From Neorhizobium sp. UBA3556 (lineage in GTDB: Bacteria; Pseudomonadota; Alphaproteobacteria; Rhizobiales; Rhizobiaceae), in the NCBI GenBank assembly GCA_002376235.1, contig DFNX01000003.1:558001-622000 (forward strand): a stretch of DNA of 64,000 nt, read 5' to 3'. The notes below the pieces were generated by a model. That model was not told where the DNA came from, did not search any database, and was given only the letters and a program-made list of their open reading frames with translations. The position numbers and the translations under genes are program-made. This document shows, piece by piece, positions 27,806 to 36,837 of this stretch. The stretch's first letter is position 1. Each line of letters starts with the position of its first letter.

Positions 27806-27990
27806 CCACCTTCTGCCCTGCCGGGCATCTCCCCCTCAAGGGAGGAGATCAGGTAGACGCGTCGTCCTACCCCAATGGAGGTCGAAAATGCCAGAAACAA
27901 TGAGATAAGATACTGGAGCGAAGGTCCAGCCCCCTGTGATCGCCCCCCTTGAGGGGGAGATGGCCGGCAGGCCAGAGGGGGGTGGCCGCG
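27806..27990. repeat. Inverted pair of rhizobial intergenic repeats
   Basis: Between glcD and glcE two related blocks face each other: TGCCCTGCCGGGCATCTCCC then CCTCAAGG near 27815-27845, and CCCTTGAGGGGGAGATGG then CCGGCAGG near 27948-27975. About 100 bases of unrelated sequence separate them. Such CATCTCCCCCTCAAGGG elements are common between rhizobial genes. No coding sequence is seen. Confidence 0.6.
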
Positions 27991-28019
27991 GAATGAGACG
28001 GAACTGGCAAACATAGACT

Positions 28020-29453
28020 TTACCCTCTCCCCTCCAGCGGAAACACTTTTGACGGGTTCAAAATCCAGCCCTCGTCGAACGCCGCGCGCACCGACATCTG
28101 CTGCGCAAGCTCGGCCGGGGTATATTGATGCCGCATCAGGTCGCGTTTTTCGATGCCAACGCCGTGTTCGCCGGTGAGGCAGCCGCCGGCATCGACGCAG
28201 AGTTTGAGGATCTCGTTGCCCGCCTCTTCCGCGTTCATCGCCTCTTCCGGGTCATTGGCGTTGAACAGGATCAGCGGATGCATGTTACCGTCGCCGGCGT
28301 GAAAGACATTGGCGACGCGCAGGCCGAAACGGTCGATGATTTCGGATGTCTTTTTCAGCACATAGGAGAGCTTTCCGAGCGGCACCGTGCCATCCATGCA
28401 GATGTAGTCGGCAATGCGGCCGGTGGCGCCGAAAGCGGATTTACGGCCTTTCCATATCAGCGCCGCCTCGGTTGCCGACTGGCATTCGCGCACGGTCATG
28501 ACCTTATGGCGGCGGGCGATCTCGACGATGTTTTCCAGCATCGCATCCATTTCCGCCTCGGATCCCTCGACCTCGACGATCAGAAGTGCGCCGACATCGA
28601 GCGGATAACCGGCCTTGGCAAAAGCTTCGCAAATCTCGATCGCCGGCTTGTCCATGAATTCGATGGCAACCGGGATGATGCCGGCGGCGATGATATCGGC
28701 AACGCAGGCGCCGGCTTCTTCCGATGTCGAAAATCCGAACAGAACCGGGCGCGCGCCTTCCGGCTTGGCGATCAGACGAACGGTCGCCTCGGTGACGATG
28801 CCGAGTTGACCTTCCGAGCCGCAGACGAGGCCGAGCAGATCATAGCCTGCCGCATCCAGATGCTTGCCGCCCAGCTCGATCACTTCACCATCGACCAGAA
28901 CCAATTTGACGCCGAGCAGGTTGTTGGTGGTGACGCCGTATTTCAGACAGTGGGCACCGCCGGAATTCATGCCGATATTCCCGCCGATGGTGCAGGCAAG
29001 CTGGGAACTGGGATCGGGTGCGTAAAAAAAGCCGTCCACCGCGACGGCTTCGGAAATATTCAGGTTGGTGACGCCGGCCTGCACAGTCGCGGTGCGGTTG
29101 GCATAATCGATCTCGATGATGCGGGACATGCGCGACAGGCCGAGTACGATCGCATCTTCCTGCGGAATGGCGCCGCCCGAAAGCGAGGTACCGGCACCGC
29201 GCGGCACGACGGGAATGCCGTAGCGATGACAGTATTTCATCACTGCCGCCACCTGCGAGGTGGTGCGCGGCAGAACGACGGCCAGAGGCATGCGGCGATA
29301 GCTGATGAAGGCGTCGGTTTCGAAGGGAACCAGTTCGCGCGCCTCATGGATGACGCAATCGGCCGGCAGAAGACCGCTGAGATCATCGATGATGATTGCC
29401 CTGCGAGACAGGACATCCTGCCTTGGCGGCAGAAACCGGATTGGCTGCGGCAT
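28020..29453 (-). CDS. glcD: Glycolate oxidase subunit, FAD-linked
   Basis: 477-aa catalytic subunit of glycolate dehydrogenase. The PCMH-type FAD domain shows VVPRGAGTSLSGGAIPQEDA and ACTIGGNIGMNSGGAHCLKY; the C-terminal FAD-oxidase cap ends with DAGGCLTGEHGVGIEKRDLM, the usual GlcD/D-lactate dehydrogenase motif. The ATG at 29453 has GAGGGAGGAATGC upstream, better than the first ATG of the frame ten codons earlier. First gene of glcDEF. Confidence 0.96.
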   Translation of the reverse strand: MPQPIRFLPPRQDVLSRRAIIIDDLSGLLPADCVIHEARELVPFETDAFISYRRMPLAVVLPRTTSQVAAVMKYCHRYGIPVVPRGAGTSLSGGAIPQEDAIVLGLSRMSRIIEIDYANRTATVQAGVTNLNISEAVAVDGFFYAPDPSSQLACTIGGNIGMNSGGAHCLKYGVTTNNLLGVKLVLVDGEVIELGGKHLDAAGYDLLGLVCGSEGQLGIVTEATVRLIAKPEGARPVLFGFSTSEEAGACVADIIAAGIIPVAIEFMDKPAIEICEAFAKAGYPLDVGALLIVEVEGSEAEMDAMLENIVEIARRHKVMTVRECQSATEAALIWKGRKSAFGATGRIADYICMDGTVPLGKLSYVLKKTSEIIDRFGLRVANVFHAGDGNMHPLILFNANDPEEAMNAEEAGNEILKLCVDAGGCLTGEHGVGIEKRDLMRHQYTPAELAQQMSVRAAFDEGWILNPSKVFPLEGRG

Positions 29454-29747
29454 GCATTCCTCCCTCGCATGTCTCAATCGCAACCTATTTCATGACGGCT
29501 CGAGGCTTCAACCTATTCTTGACGAATGTCGCATGGAGGCCATTGGCAATCACATTTGCGCAACATCCAGAGGAAAATTGAACAGCTGTGCAATAAGCTG
29601 TTGACGTGTCAGGTCCTCGACCCCTTATATTTAGCCGAGCAAGGTTTTTTAACGGGTGATTCACGATCAAATTTGATCCCGACACCTCGTTAATCCCGGT
29701 GCAATCATTATATTAGTAAAACTAGACTTTCGGAGGTGTTTTCTAAA

Positions 29748-30269
29748 TTGGGCCTGATGAACCGTATCGCCAGCAATCTTCGTCTCATGGTGCAGCGCCC
29801 CCCGCGCCAGCAATATGCTGCGATCTGCTACCGCGCCACCAAGCGCGGCGAATTCGAGGTTCTGGTTGCCACCAGCCGTGATACCGGCCGGTGGGTGATC
29901 CCCAAGGGGTGGCCCATGGAAAACAAGCAGGCGCATCAGGTTGCCGAGCAGGAAGCCAAGGAAGAGGTCGGCGTCAAGGGCAATGCCGAAAAGAAGCCGT
30001 TCGGCTTCTACCACTACAGTAAGGGTCTCGATAACGGCATCAAGGTGCCGGTGCGCGTGCAGGTTCATCTCCTTAAAGTTGAAGGCCTCTGCAAGGACTT
30101 CAAGGAAAAGGGCGTACGGCGCATCGAGTGGGTTTCTCCCGAGGAAGCATCCAACCGGGTGAACGAGCCGGAACTGAAAATCCTGATGCTGCAGTTTGCC
30201 GAGAAGATGCGCAAACCGGTGCAGGATGTGGCCGCAGTCGGCACTCTCGCCATGAAAGCCACGGGCTGA
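29748..30269 (+). CDS. Nudix hydrolase
   Basis: About 173 aa. The Nudix box is GWPMENKQAHQVAEQEA then KEEVGV: the metal-binding Glu triad (QE..EE) is present, while the first Glu is Lys and the usual Arg is Gln, as in the diphosphoinositol-polyphosphate-type rhizobial Nudix proteins. Start is uncertain: GGAGG is at 29732-29736, with TTG at 29748 (spacing 11), ATG at 29757 (spacing 20) and a GTG overlapping the GGAGG itself. The substrate is not predictable. Confidence 0.88.
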   Translation: MGLMNRIASNLRLMVQRPPRQQYAAICYRATKRGEFEVLVATSRDTGRWVIPKGWPMENKQAHQVAEQEAKEEVGVKGNAEKKPFGFYHYSKGLDNGIKVPVRVQVHLLKVEGLCKDFKEKGVRRIEWVSPEEASNRVNEPELKILMLQFAEKMRKPVQDVAAVGTLAMKATG

Positions 30270-30381
30270 GCAGACTGCACGGCTCGATATCATAATCTCT
30301 TCAAAAGCGAGCGCTAAAAAAGCTTCGGGATAAAACCGGAGCAAGATATCCAACTGCCGCTCCCTATCGATAAAACGAAGC

Positions 30382-31911
30382 ATGGCCCAACAGAAACCGC
30401 GTCTGGCAAAACCGACGCTCGACAAGGATCTGGAGAAACTCTCCTCTGTGGAAGACGCAGCTAGGCATACGACGCGCGGGCTTGCTGGTCCGGGCGTGGC
30501 GCTGCTCTTCATCATCCTGACCGCGATCTTCGCCTCAACCTATGTGACCGGCACATCCGGATCGGTGATCGTTATCGCCGCCGCCGCCGTTGCGGGCTAC
30601 ATGGCGATGAATATCGGCGCCAACGACGTGACCAACAATATCGGTGCCGCGGTGGGCGCGCGCGCCATGACGATGGGTTTCGGCCTTGCGCTCGCTGCCG
30701 TCTTCGAAGTGGCGGGAGCCGTGCTTGCCGGCGGCAATGTCGCCTATACGATCGCCAGCGGCATCACCAACGGGGCGCTGGTCTCCAGTCCGGCGGTTCT
30801 CATCTGGGCAATGATGGCGGCGCTGCTCGGGGCCGCCCTGCTTATCAATATCGCCACCTGGGTGGGCGCGCCAATCTCGACCACACACTCGATCGTCGGC
30901 GGCGTGATGGGTGCGGGCATCGCTGCTGCCGGCTTTGCCGCCGTCAACTGGGGACTGGTCTTGCGCATCACTGCAAGCTGGGTGGTCTCGCCGCTGCTCG
31001 GCGCGATGATTGCAGCCGGGTTCCTGTTTCTCTTGAAGGAAACGATCATCTATCGTGACGACAAGGTGGCTGCGGCGAAACGCTGGGTGCCGGCCTTGAT
31101 CGGCATCATGACCGGTGTATTTGCCGGTTATCTGACCCTTGTCGGCACCAATCAGCTGCGCGCGCCCTCGCCCTATCTGGCAACCGTAGTGACTTTTGTC
31201 ATGGGGCTGATCGCCTGGCGGGCGCTGATCCCGGTGATTGCGCGGCAGGCCGAGGGGCTGGAAAACCGCAACCAGTCGCTTCGCAAGCTTTTCCAGATCC
31301 CGCTGATCCTCTCGGCCGCACTGATGTCTTTCGCGCATGGGGCAAATGACGTGTCGAACGCCATCGGCCCGTTGGCGGCGATCGTCGCGGCAACGCAGGA
31401 CATGGCGGCCAGCGCCGCCAGCCGCGATCCCGGCGTGCCGCTCTGGGAGCTGGTAATCGGGGGCTTAGGCATTTCGCTCGGGCTTCTGCTTTACGGGCCG
31501 AAACTTGTGCGGCTTGTTGGTGCGCAGATCACCAAGCTCAACCCGATGCGGGCCTATTGCGTATCGCTGTCGACTGGCATGACCGTGCTGGTCGCCTCCT
31601 GGATCGGCATGCCGGTCTCGTCCACCCATATTGCCGTCGGCGCTGTATTTGGCGTCGGGCTTTTCCGCGAATGGTACACGCGCAATTCCAAACGGCGCTA
31701 CGAATATATGCGGGTGCGCTCGGGCAAGGATATCTCTGCCGAAGCCGACGAAAAAGCGCCCTTTGAGCGTAATGACGACGAGATGAAACGGCGATATCTG
31801 GTGCGCCGTTCGCATATATTGAGCATTCTCGTCGCCTGGATTATCACGCTTCCGGCTGCTGCAGGCCTTGCAGCGATCATTGCGACGGTTATGTTCGCGC
31901 TGTTTTTGTAA
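30382..31911 (+). CDS. pit: Inorganic phosphate transporter, PiT family
   Basis: 509-aa inner-membrane low-affinity phosphate permease. The duplicated PiT signature is present twice: MNIGANDVTNNIGAAVGARA in the N-terminal half and SFAHGANDVSNAIGPLAAIV in the C-terminal half, each followed by a TTHS/SSTH loop (GAPISTTHSIVGGVMGAG; GMPVSSTHIAVGAVFGVG). About eleven membrane segments. The ribosome site is weak. rsmE follows after nine bases. Confidence 0.95.
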   Translation: MAQQKPRLAKPTLDKDLEKLSSVEDAARHTTRGLAGPGVALLFIILTAIFASTYVTGTSGSVIVIAAAAVAGYMAMNIGANDVTNNIGAAVGARAMTMGFGLALAAVFEVAGAVLAGGNVAYTIASGITNGALVSSPAVLIWAMMAALLGAALLINIATWVGAPISTTHSIVGGVMGAGIAAAGFAAVNWGLVLRITASWVVSPLLGAMIAAGFLFLLKETIIYRDDKVAAAKRWVPALIGIMTGVFAGYLTLVGTNQLRAPSPYLATVVTFVMGLIAWRALIPVIARQAEGLENRNQSLRKLFQIPLILSAALMSFAHGANDVSNAIGPLAAIVAATQDMAASAASRDPGVPLWELVIGGLGISLGLLLYGPKLVRLVGAQITKLNPMRAYCVSLSTGMTVLVASWIGMPVSSTHIAVGAVFGVGLFREWYTRNSKRRYEYMRVRSGKDISAEADEKAPFERNDDEMKRRYLVRRSHILSILVAWIITLPAAAGLAAIIATVMFALFL

Positions 31912-31920
31912 GAGAAGATC

Positions 31921-32658
31921 ATGCGCGCCAATTTTCGCCTTCAGCGGCTTTTCGTCGATACGCCTCTTTCTGCCGAGACCCGGCATGAAGTGTCGAGCGA
32001 GCAGTTCAACTATCTCGCCAATGTGCTGAGGCTGGAGGCCGGCGCGAAAGTGCTGGTGTTCAACGGGCGCGATGGCGAGTGGCTGGCGGAGATCACCTTT
32101 CCGAGCCGCAAGAAGATCGTGCTTCAGCCGGTCGAGCAGACAAGACCGCAGCCGGAGGCATCCGACCTGCATTACCTGTTTGCGCCGCTGAAAGTCGGCC
32201 GGCTGGACTATCTGGTGCAGAAGGCCGTCGAGATGGGGGCCGGCACAATGCAGCCGGTGATGACCCAGCATGTGCAGGGCAAGATCACCAATCTGGACCG
32301 TCTGAGAGCGAATGTGACCGAGGCGGCCGAACAATGCGGCGTGCTGTCTATCCCGGAGGTTTGCGAACCACGCAAGCTGGCCGATATACTGGAGCGCTGG
32401 CCAACGGATCGGAGGATCATCTTCTGCGACGAAGGCGACGAAGGCCAGAACCCGCTGCCGATCCTCGCCAAGGTGACGGAGAAGAAGCTTGCGCTTCTGG
32501 TCGGTCCGGAAGGTGGGTTTTCGGAGGAGGAACGCAGTCTTTTGCGCTCGCTGCCCTTCGTGACGGCAATCCCGCTCGGGCCGCGGATATTGAGGGCCGA
32601 CACGGCTGCGGTGGCGGCGCTGGCGGTGATACAGGCGGCGATCGGGGATTGGAAATAA
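31921..32658 (+). CDS. rsmE: 16S rRNA m3U1498 methyltransferase
   Basis: 245 aa, SPOUT-class methyltransferase acting on U1498 of 16S rRNA. It begins MRANFRLQRLFVDTPLSAET and has the family motifs QKAVEMG, TEAAEQCG and LLVGPEGGFSEEE, ending with ILRADTAAVAALAVIQA. It starts nine bases after pit, with AGAGAAG as ribosome site, so the two are co-transcribed. Confidence 0.95.
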   Translation: MRANFRLQRLFVDTPLSAETRHEVSSEQFNYLANVLRLEAGAKVLVFNGRDGEWLAEITFPSRKKIVLQPVEQTRPQPEASDLHYLFAPLKVGRLDYLVQKAVEMGAGTMQPVMTQHVQGKITNLDRLRANVTEAAEQCGVLSIPEVCEPRKLADILERWPTDRRIIFCDEGDEGQNPLPILAKVTEKKLALLVGPEGGFSEEERSLLRSLPFVTAIPLGPRILRADTAAVAALAVIQAAIGDWK

Positions 32659-32818
32659 GCAACGACCATCGCAGGCTTGCCAAACCGCAACAGATGGCAC
32701 TGTTTTTCTGAACTGACCTTGAAACAAATTCGCTTGCACCGCAGATGAATTCGGTTCAATCAGCCGGACGATTATCAGTCTGGCTTATCATTCCAGGCCT
32801 TCCGACCAAGGTATTTTC

Positions 32819-34192
32819 ATGGCGCGTGACACGACCGACCAGACACCACTTTCCTCGGTATCTGAGCTTTCTGCCTATCTGGCGCAGGGCTCGCGCCCCA
32901 AGGACAAATTCCGTATCGGCACCGAGCACGAGAAATTCGTGTTCTTCCGTAAGGATAACGCCCCGGTTCCCTATTTCGGCGACGCCAGCATTTCCGCGCT
33001 TTTGAGGGGCATGCAGGAAAGGCTCGGCTGGGAGCCGATCATGGACGGCGACAACATTATCGGGCTTGGAGAACAGTCCGGCATGGGCGCGATCTCGATC
33101 GAGCCGGGCGGCCAGTTCGAGCTTTCCGGTGCGCCGCTGGAAACGATCCACGAGACCTGCAAGGAATCCAACAAGCATCTGGCGCTGGTGAAAGAGATCG
33201 CCGAGCCGATGGGCATTCGTTTCCTCGGCCTCGGCGGCAGCCCAAAGTGGTCGCTCTCCGAGACGCCGCGGATGCCGAAATCGCGCTACGACATCATGAC
33301 CCGCTACATGCCGAAGGTCGGTTCGCACGGCCTCGACATGATGTACCGGACCTGCACGATCCAGGTGAACCTCGACTTCTCTTCGGAAGCCGACATGGCC
33401 GCCAAGATGCGGGTTTCGATGAAGCTGCAGTCGATCGCGACCGCGCTGTTCGCCTCCTCGCCGTTTACCGAGGGCAAGCCGAACGGTCTTCTTTCCTGGC
33501 GCGGCGATATCTGGCGCGATACGGACAACCGCCGTTCCGGCACTCTGCCCTTCGTGTTCAATCCGGATTTCGGTTTCGAGCATTATGTGGAATGGGCGCT
33601 CGACGTGCCGATGTATTTCATCGTCCGCGACGGCAAATATCACGACTGCACGCATGTGACCTTCCGCCAGTTCATGGCCGGCGCGCTGAAGGGCGAAGTG
33701 GCCGACTGGCAGCCGAACATGGGTGACTGGACCAACCATCTCTCGACACTGTTCCCCGATGTTCGTCTCAAGCGCTTCCTTGAAATGCGCGGCGCAGACG
33801 GCGGCCCGTGGCGCCGGATCTGCGCGCTGCCCGCCTTCTGGGTCGGCCTGCTCTATGACGATGAAGCACTTGCCGAGGCCGAAGCGCTGACGGCCGACTG
33901 GACGTTCGAAGACGTGATCGCCATGCGCGATGCCGTGCCGGCTCAAGGGCTTTCCGCGACGATCAAGGGCCGTCCGGTTCTGGACGTGGCGCGCGATGCA
34001 GTGCGGATTTCGACGGCGGGTCTGAAGGCACGGGCAAAGCTGAATGGCGATGGCCAGGACGAAAGCGTCTTCCTGCAGCCGCTGGAGGAAGTGCTGGCGA
34101 AGAAGGCGACGCTCGCCGACGACCTGCTTGCGCTGTTCAACGGCCGCTGGAATGGCTCGGTGGAGCCGGTGTTCGACGAATACCAGTATTGA
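32819..34192 (+). CDS. gshA: Glutamate-cysteine ligase, plant/alphaproteobacterial type
   Basis: First step of glutathione synthesis; 457 aa. The protein belongs to the GCS2-like family shared by alphaproteobacteria and plants rather than to the E. coli type: FRIGTEHEKFVFFRKDN at the start, GLGEQSGMGAISIEPGGQFE and MYRTCTIQVNLDFSSEADMA. CAAGG precedes the ATG. Own terminator follows. Confidence 0.95.
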   Translation: MARDTTDQTPLSSVSELSAYLAQGSRPKDKFRIGTEHEKFVFFRKDNAPVPYFGDASISALLRGMQERLGWEPIMDGDNIIGLGEQSGMGAISIEPGGQFELSGAPLETIHETCKESNKHLALVKEIAEPMGIRFLGLGGSPKWSLSETPRMPKSRYDIMTRYMPKVGSHGLDMMYRTCTIQVNLDFSSEADMAAKMRVSMKLQSIATALFASSPFTEGKPNGLLSWRGDIWRDTDNRRSGTLPFVFNPDFGFEHYVEWALDVPMYFIVRDGKYHDCTHVTFRQFMAGALKGEVADWQPNMGDWTNHLSTLFPDVRLKRFLEMRGADGGPWRRICALPAFWVGLLYDDEALAEAEALTADWTFEDVIAMRDAVPAQGLSATIKGRPVLDVARDAVRISTAGLKARAKLNGDGQDESVFLQPLEEVLAKKATLADDLLALFNGRWNGSVEPVFDEYQY

Positions 34193-34196
34193 TCTG

Positions 34197-34222
34197 AAAG
34201 CCCGCTTCGGCGGGCTTTTCTT
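34197..34222 (+). terminator. Terminator of gshA
   Basis: AAAGCCCGC (34197-34205), TTCG loop, GCGGGCTTT (34210-34218), then T-rich. Confidence 0.92.
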
Positions 34223-34234
34223 TGCTCCACACAA

Positions 34235-34270
34235 AACAAAAAAAGCCCGGCGCGGGTGTCCGGCCGGGCA
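34235..34270 (-). terminator. Terminator of the DUF1127 gene
   Basis: Read on the minus strand: GCCCGGCC...GGCCGGGC-type stem with CCGGCG arms, then TTTTTTTGTTTTG. It faces the gshA terminator, so both converging genes have their own stop. Confidence 0.75.
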
Positions 34271-34334
34271 AGAGGCAGGGTCATTGGCTTACCCTGCGGG
34301 GAAAATCGTTACATCTTCGAACTGATGCACGCGG

Positions 34335-34655
34335 TCAGCGAGCTGGCGGCCGGGCGAACCGCGTGCGGGCGCGCTCGCGAGCAGCCTTTGCCAGAAGCAG
34401 AGACGGATCATCCAGTGCGCCGGAACGATCAAGTGCGACCACGACATCACGGCGGCTAAGTCCGATATCGGCAAGCATATGATCATCCAATTCAGAAATC
34501 GGATGTGCCGCAATGCGGTTACGGATGGCGCGCCATGCGGATTTGATGTGCACGAACACGACCGTCTGGGTAAAACCAGTCTGGCTAAAACCAGCCTGAA
34601 CCGGGGCCGCAGCCTTAACGAGCTTCAAATCAGTTCCGCATTCGGTCGTGCTCAT
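34335..34655 (-). CDS. DUF1127 small protein
   Basis: 106 aa. The DUF1127 core is AWRAIRNRIAAHPISELDDH then MLADIGLSRRDV, an Arg-rich amphipathic helix with the LxxLxDRxLxDIGL pattern. Small DUF1127 proteins in Agrobacterium and Rhodobacter bind RNA and affect sRNA turnover and phosphate or stress responses; this one is longer than the ~45-aa forms, with extensions at both ends. AAAGGAT precedes the ATG. Confidence 0.88.
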   Translation of the reverse strand: MSTTECGTDLKLVKAAAPVQAGFSQTGFTQTVVFVHIKSAWRAIRNRIAAHPISELDDHMLADIGLSRRDVVVALDRSGALDDPSLLLAKAARERARTRFARPPAR

Positions 34656-34846
34656 CGGGGTATCCTTTCATCGGGCACGGTCAAAGGCTTTCCGGCCACG
34701 ACTGCGAGCGGATTGCCGGTGAGACATTTGCGCCGTTTGCAACAGCGCGTCTGTTCGAGAATTGCAGGTGTTATCGGTTAATCGTATTGATCAGTCCAAC
34801 GAATGTTTCTAATGATGATTATCAAGTTCACTGATGGATTGCGCTC

Positions 34847-35797
34847 ATGTCCGCTCCTCTCGATATCGACCAGCTGCATACTTTCATCGCCATCGTCGAC
34901 ACAGGCAGCTTTACCAAAGCTGCGGACCGGGTGTTCAAGACGCAATCTGCCGTCTCGATGCAGATGCGCAGGCTTGAAGAGCGGATCGGCAAGCAGCTGT
35001 TTGCCAAGGACGGGCGCGGCAACCGCCTGACCGCCGAGGGCGAGAAGTTGATGAACTACGCCCGGCGCATCATAAGGCTGAACAACGAGGCGATCGCCGC
35101 CTTCGACGACAACCGTCTCGAAGGCACGATCCGGATCGGCACGCCGGACGACTATGCCGACCGCTACATGCCGGAAATCATCGGCCGGTTTGCCAAGACC
35201 CATCCGAATGTCGAGCTTTATATCGTCTGTGAACCGTCCGTCAGCCTTGCTGAAAAAATGGCGCGCGGGGAGCTGGATATTGCGCTCGTGACCCACAATC
35301 CGAGGCAGCGTATTTCTGATGTGGTGCGCACAGAGCCGCTCTGCTGGGTCGCATCGGCCAACCATCCGCTGAAGGATGACGCGCCTGTTCCGCTTGCGGT
35401 CGGCCGTCGTGACTGTCTGTGGCGGCAGTTGGCTTGTTCAGCGTTGGATGCGGACGGGCGTGAATATCAGGTTCTGTTCACCAGTTGGTCTTCGACTGTC
35501 ATTGCGGCTGCAATTCTTGCCGGCATGGCCGTTTCCGTTCTGCCGGAATCCGCGCTTCGCCCGGGGATGAAGGTGCTGACGGCTGCCGACGGTTTTCCGC
35601 CTTTGCCGCCGGTACAGATCGGCCTGATGAAACGGCCGGGGCTTTCGCCGTCACTGATGAACGCGATCACCGACCATATCAGCGCCTGCCTCGACAACAT
35701 TTCCCCCGCCGCCCTGCCCGACGATCTCGACGGCGAGGTGAAGGGCTTCGCCCGCCAGGCGCGGGCAAGATCGGGGCAGGTGATGACGGGGTGGTGA
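34847..35797 (+). CDS. LysR-type transcriptional regulator
   Basis: 316 aa. N-terminal winged HTH: LDIDQLHTFIAIVDTGSFTK then AADRVFKTQSAVSMQMRRLE; the C-terminal periplasmic-binding-type ligand domain follows (EGTIRIGTPDDYADRYMPEI). Divergent from DUF1127 with 191 bases between; the target genes and inducer are unknown. An OxyR-like gene follows on the same strand. Confidence 0.92.
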   Translation: MSAPLDIDQLHTFIAIVDTGSFTKAADRVFKTQSAVSMQMRRLEERIGKQLFAKDGRGNRLTAEGEKLMNYARRIIRLNNEAIAAFDDNRLEGTIRIGTPDDYADRYMPEIIGRFAKTHPNVELYIVCEPSVSLAEKMARGELDIALVTHNPRQRISDVVRTEPLCWVASANHPLKDDAPVPLAVGRRDCLWRQLACSALDADGREYQVLFTSWSSTVIAAAILAGMAVSVLPESALRPGMKVLTAADGFPPLPPVQIGLMKRPGLSPSLMNAITDHISACLDNISPAALPDDLDGEVKGFARQARARSGQVMTGW

Positions 35798-35855
35798 GAC
35801 CGCTGTCAGCGCTTCATTTTTCAACGCAGTTGCTACCGATTGAATGAGGCGCGCT

Positions 35856-35875
35856 CATCTCATAATCTTGAGATG
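35856..35875. promoter_or_regulatory. Palindromic operator candidate upstream of oxyR-like gene
   Basis: CATCTCATAATCTTGAGATG is a perfect seven-base inverted repeat (CATCTCA / TGAGATG) with a six-base centre, extended by another ATCTCA-like arm. It lies 35 bases before the ATG and fits a LysR-type site, probably used for autoregulation. Confidence 0.5.
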
Positions 35876-35909
35876 AGATATTTCTGCAATTCGATTGGAA
35901 ACTCTTATC

Positions 35910-36806
35910 ATGTTGACCCTTCGCCAGATGCGCTATTTCGAGGCGCTGGCTGCAACGCGGCATTTCGGCAAGGCGGCGGCGATGGTGCATGTCAGCCAGC
36001 CGGCGCTTTCGACCCAGATCATGGAGATGGAAGACCATCTCGGCGCGCAACTGGTGGAGCGCAACCGTGCCGGCGTACTTCTGACCGCCAAGGGCGAGGC
36101 GGTGCTGTCGCGCATCCGCATCATCCTTGGCGCTGTCGATGAGCTGGAGAAAACGGCGCGGCGCAAAAGCGGCGTTCTGGCCGGACCGATCCGCATCGGC
36201 ATCATTCCGACCGTCGCGCCCTATCTGGTTCCCAAGCTGATCCCCCATCTGCGCGAGACCTATCCGGAGATCGAGATCGAGTTGAAGGAGGCGGTGACCG
36301 ACCGTCTGCTTGCCGAGCTTTCCGAGGGGCGGCTCGATGCAGTGATTGCGGCGCTGCCGGTGGAGGCGGATAATGTCGAGACAAGGACACTGTTTTCCGA
36401 CCGGTTCTTCATGGCCATGGCGAGGAATGACAGCGATGTGCTGACATCTCCGATGACCGAAAACCAGGTGGATGCGGACAGGCTGTTGCTGCTGGAGGAA
36501 GGGCACTGCCTGCGCGACCAGGCGCTTGCGGTCTGCAGTGCTGCGGGCAAAAGAAGCCTCGTCAATTTCGGCGCGACCTCGATGGCAACGCTGTTGCAGA
36601 TGGTGTCCCACGACATGGGGATGACGCTTATTCCCGAGATGGCGATTTCATCGGAAACGGCACGCAACAACCTGAGGATCGTGCCATTTGCCGAGCCCGC
36701 ACCAGCGCGCGAGATCGGGCTGATCTGGCGGAAATCCAGCGGACGGACCGAAGACATGGCAGCGCTGGCTGCGGCGATTGTCGAAGTTGCCACGATAGAG
36801 GAATGA
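35910..36806 (+). CDS. oxyR: Peroxide-sensing LysR regulator OxyR
   Basis: 298 aa from MLTLRQMRYFEALAATRHFG. The HTH region (KAAAMVHVSQPALSTQIMEM) is OxyR-type. The effector domain holds LLLLEEGHCLRDQALAVCSA with Cys200 and Cys209, the same spacing as the redox pair Cys199/Cys208 of E. coli OxyR, so peroxide sensing by disulfide formation is expected. No katG, ahpC or dps gene is next to it, unlike many OxyR loci. Confidence 0.85.
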   Translation: MLTLRQMRYFEALAATRHFGKAAAMVHVSQPALSTQIMEMEDHLGAQLVERNRAGVLLTAKGEAVLSRIRIILGAVDELEKTARRKSGVLAGPIRIGIIPTVAPYLVPKLIPHLRETYPEIEIELKEAVTDRLLAELSEGRLDAVIAALPVEADNVETRTLFSDRFFMAMARNDSDVLTSPMTENQVDADRLLLLEEGHCLRDQALAVCSAAGKRSLVNFGATSMATLLQMVSHDMGMTLIPEMAISSETARNNLRIVPFAEPAPAREIGLIWRKSSGRTEDMAALAAAIVEVATIEE

Positions 36807-36837
36807 GGGGCGGTGCTCGCCCCTCGCCCGTGATTGA

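Noticed and set aside
28125..29495. 456-codon + strand frame opposite glcD
   Set aside because: Antisense shadow of glcD; glcD has full family motifs.
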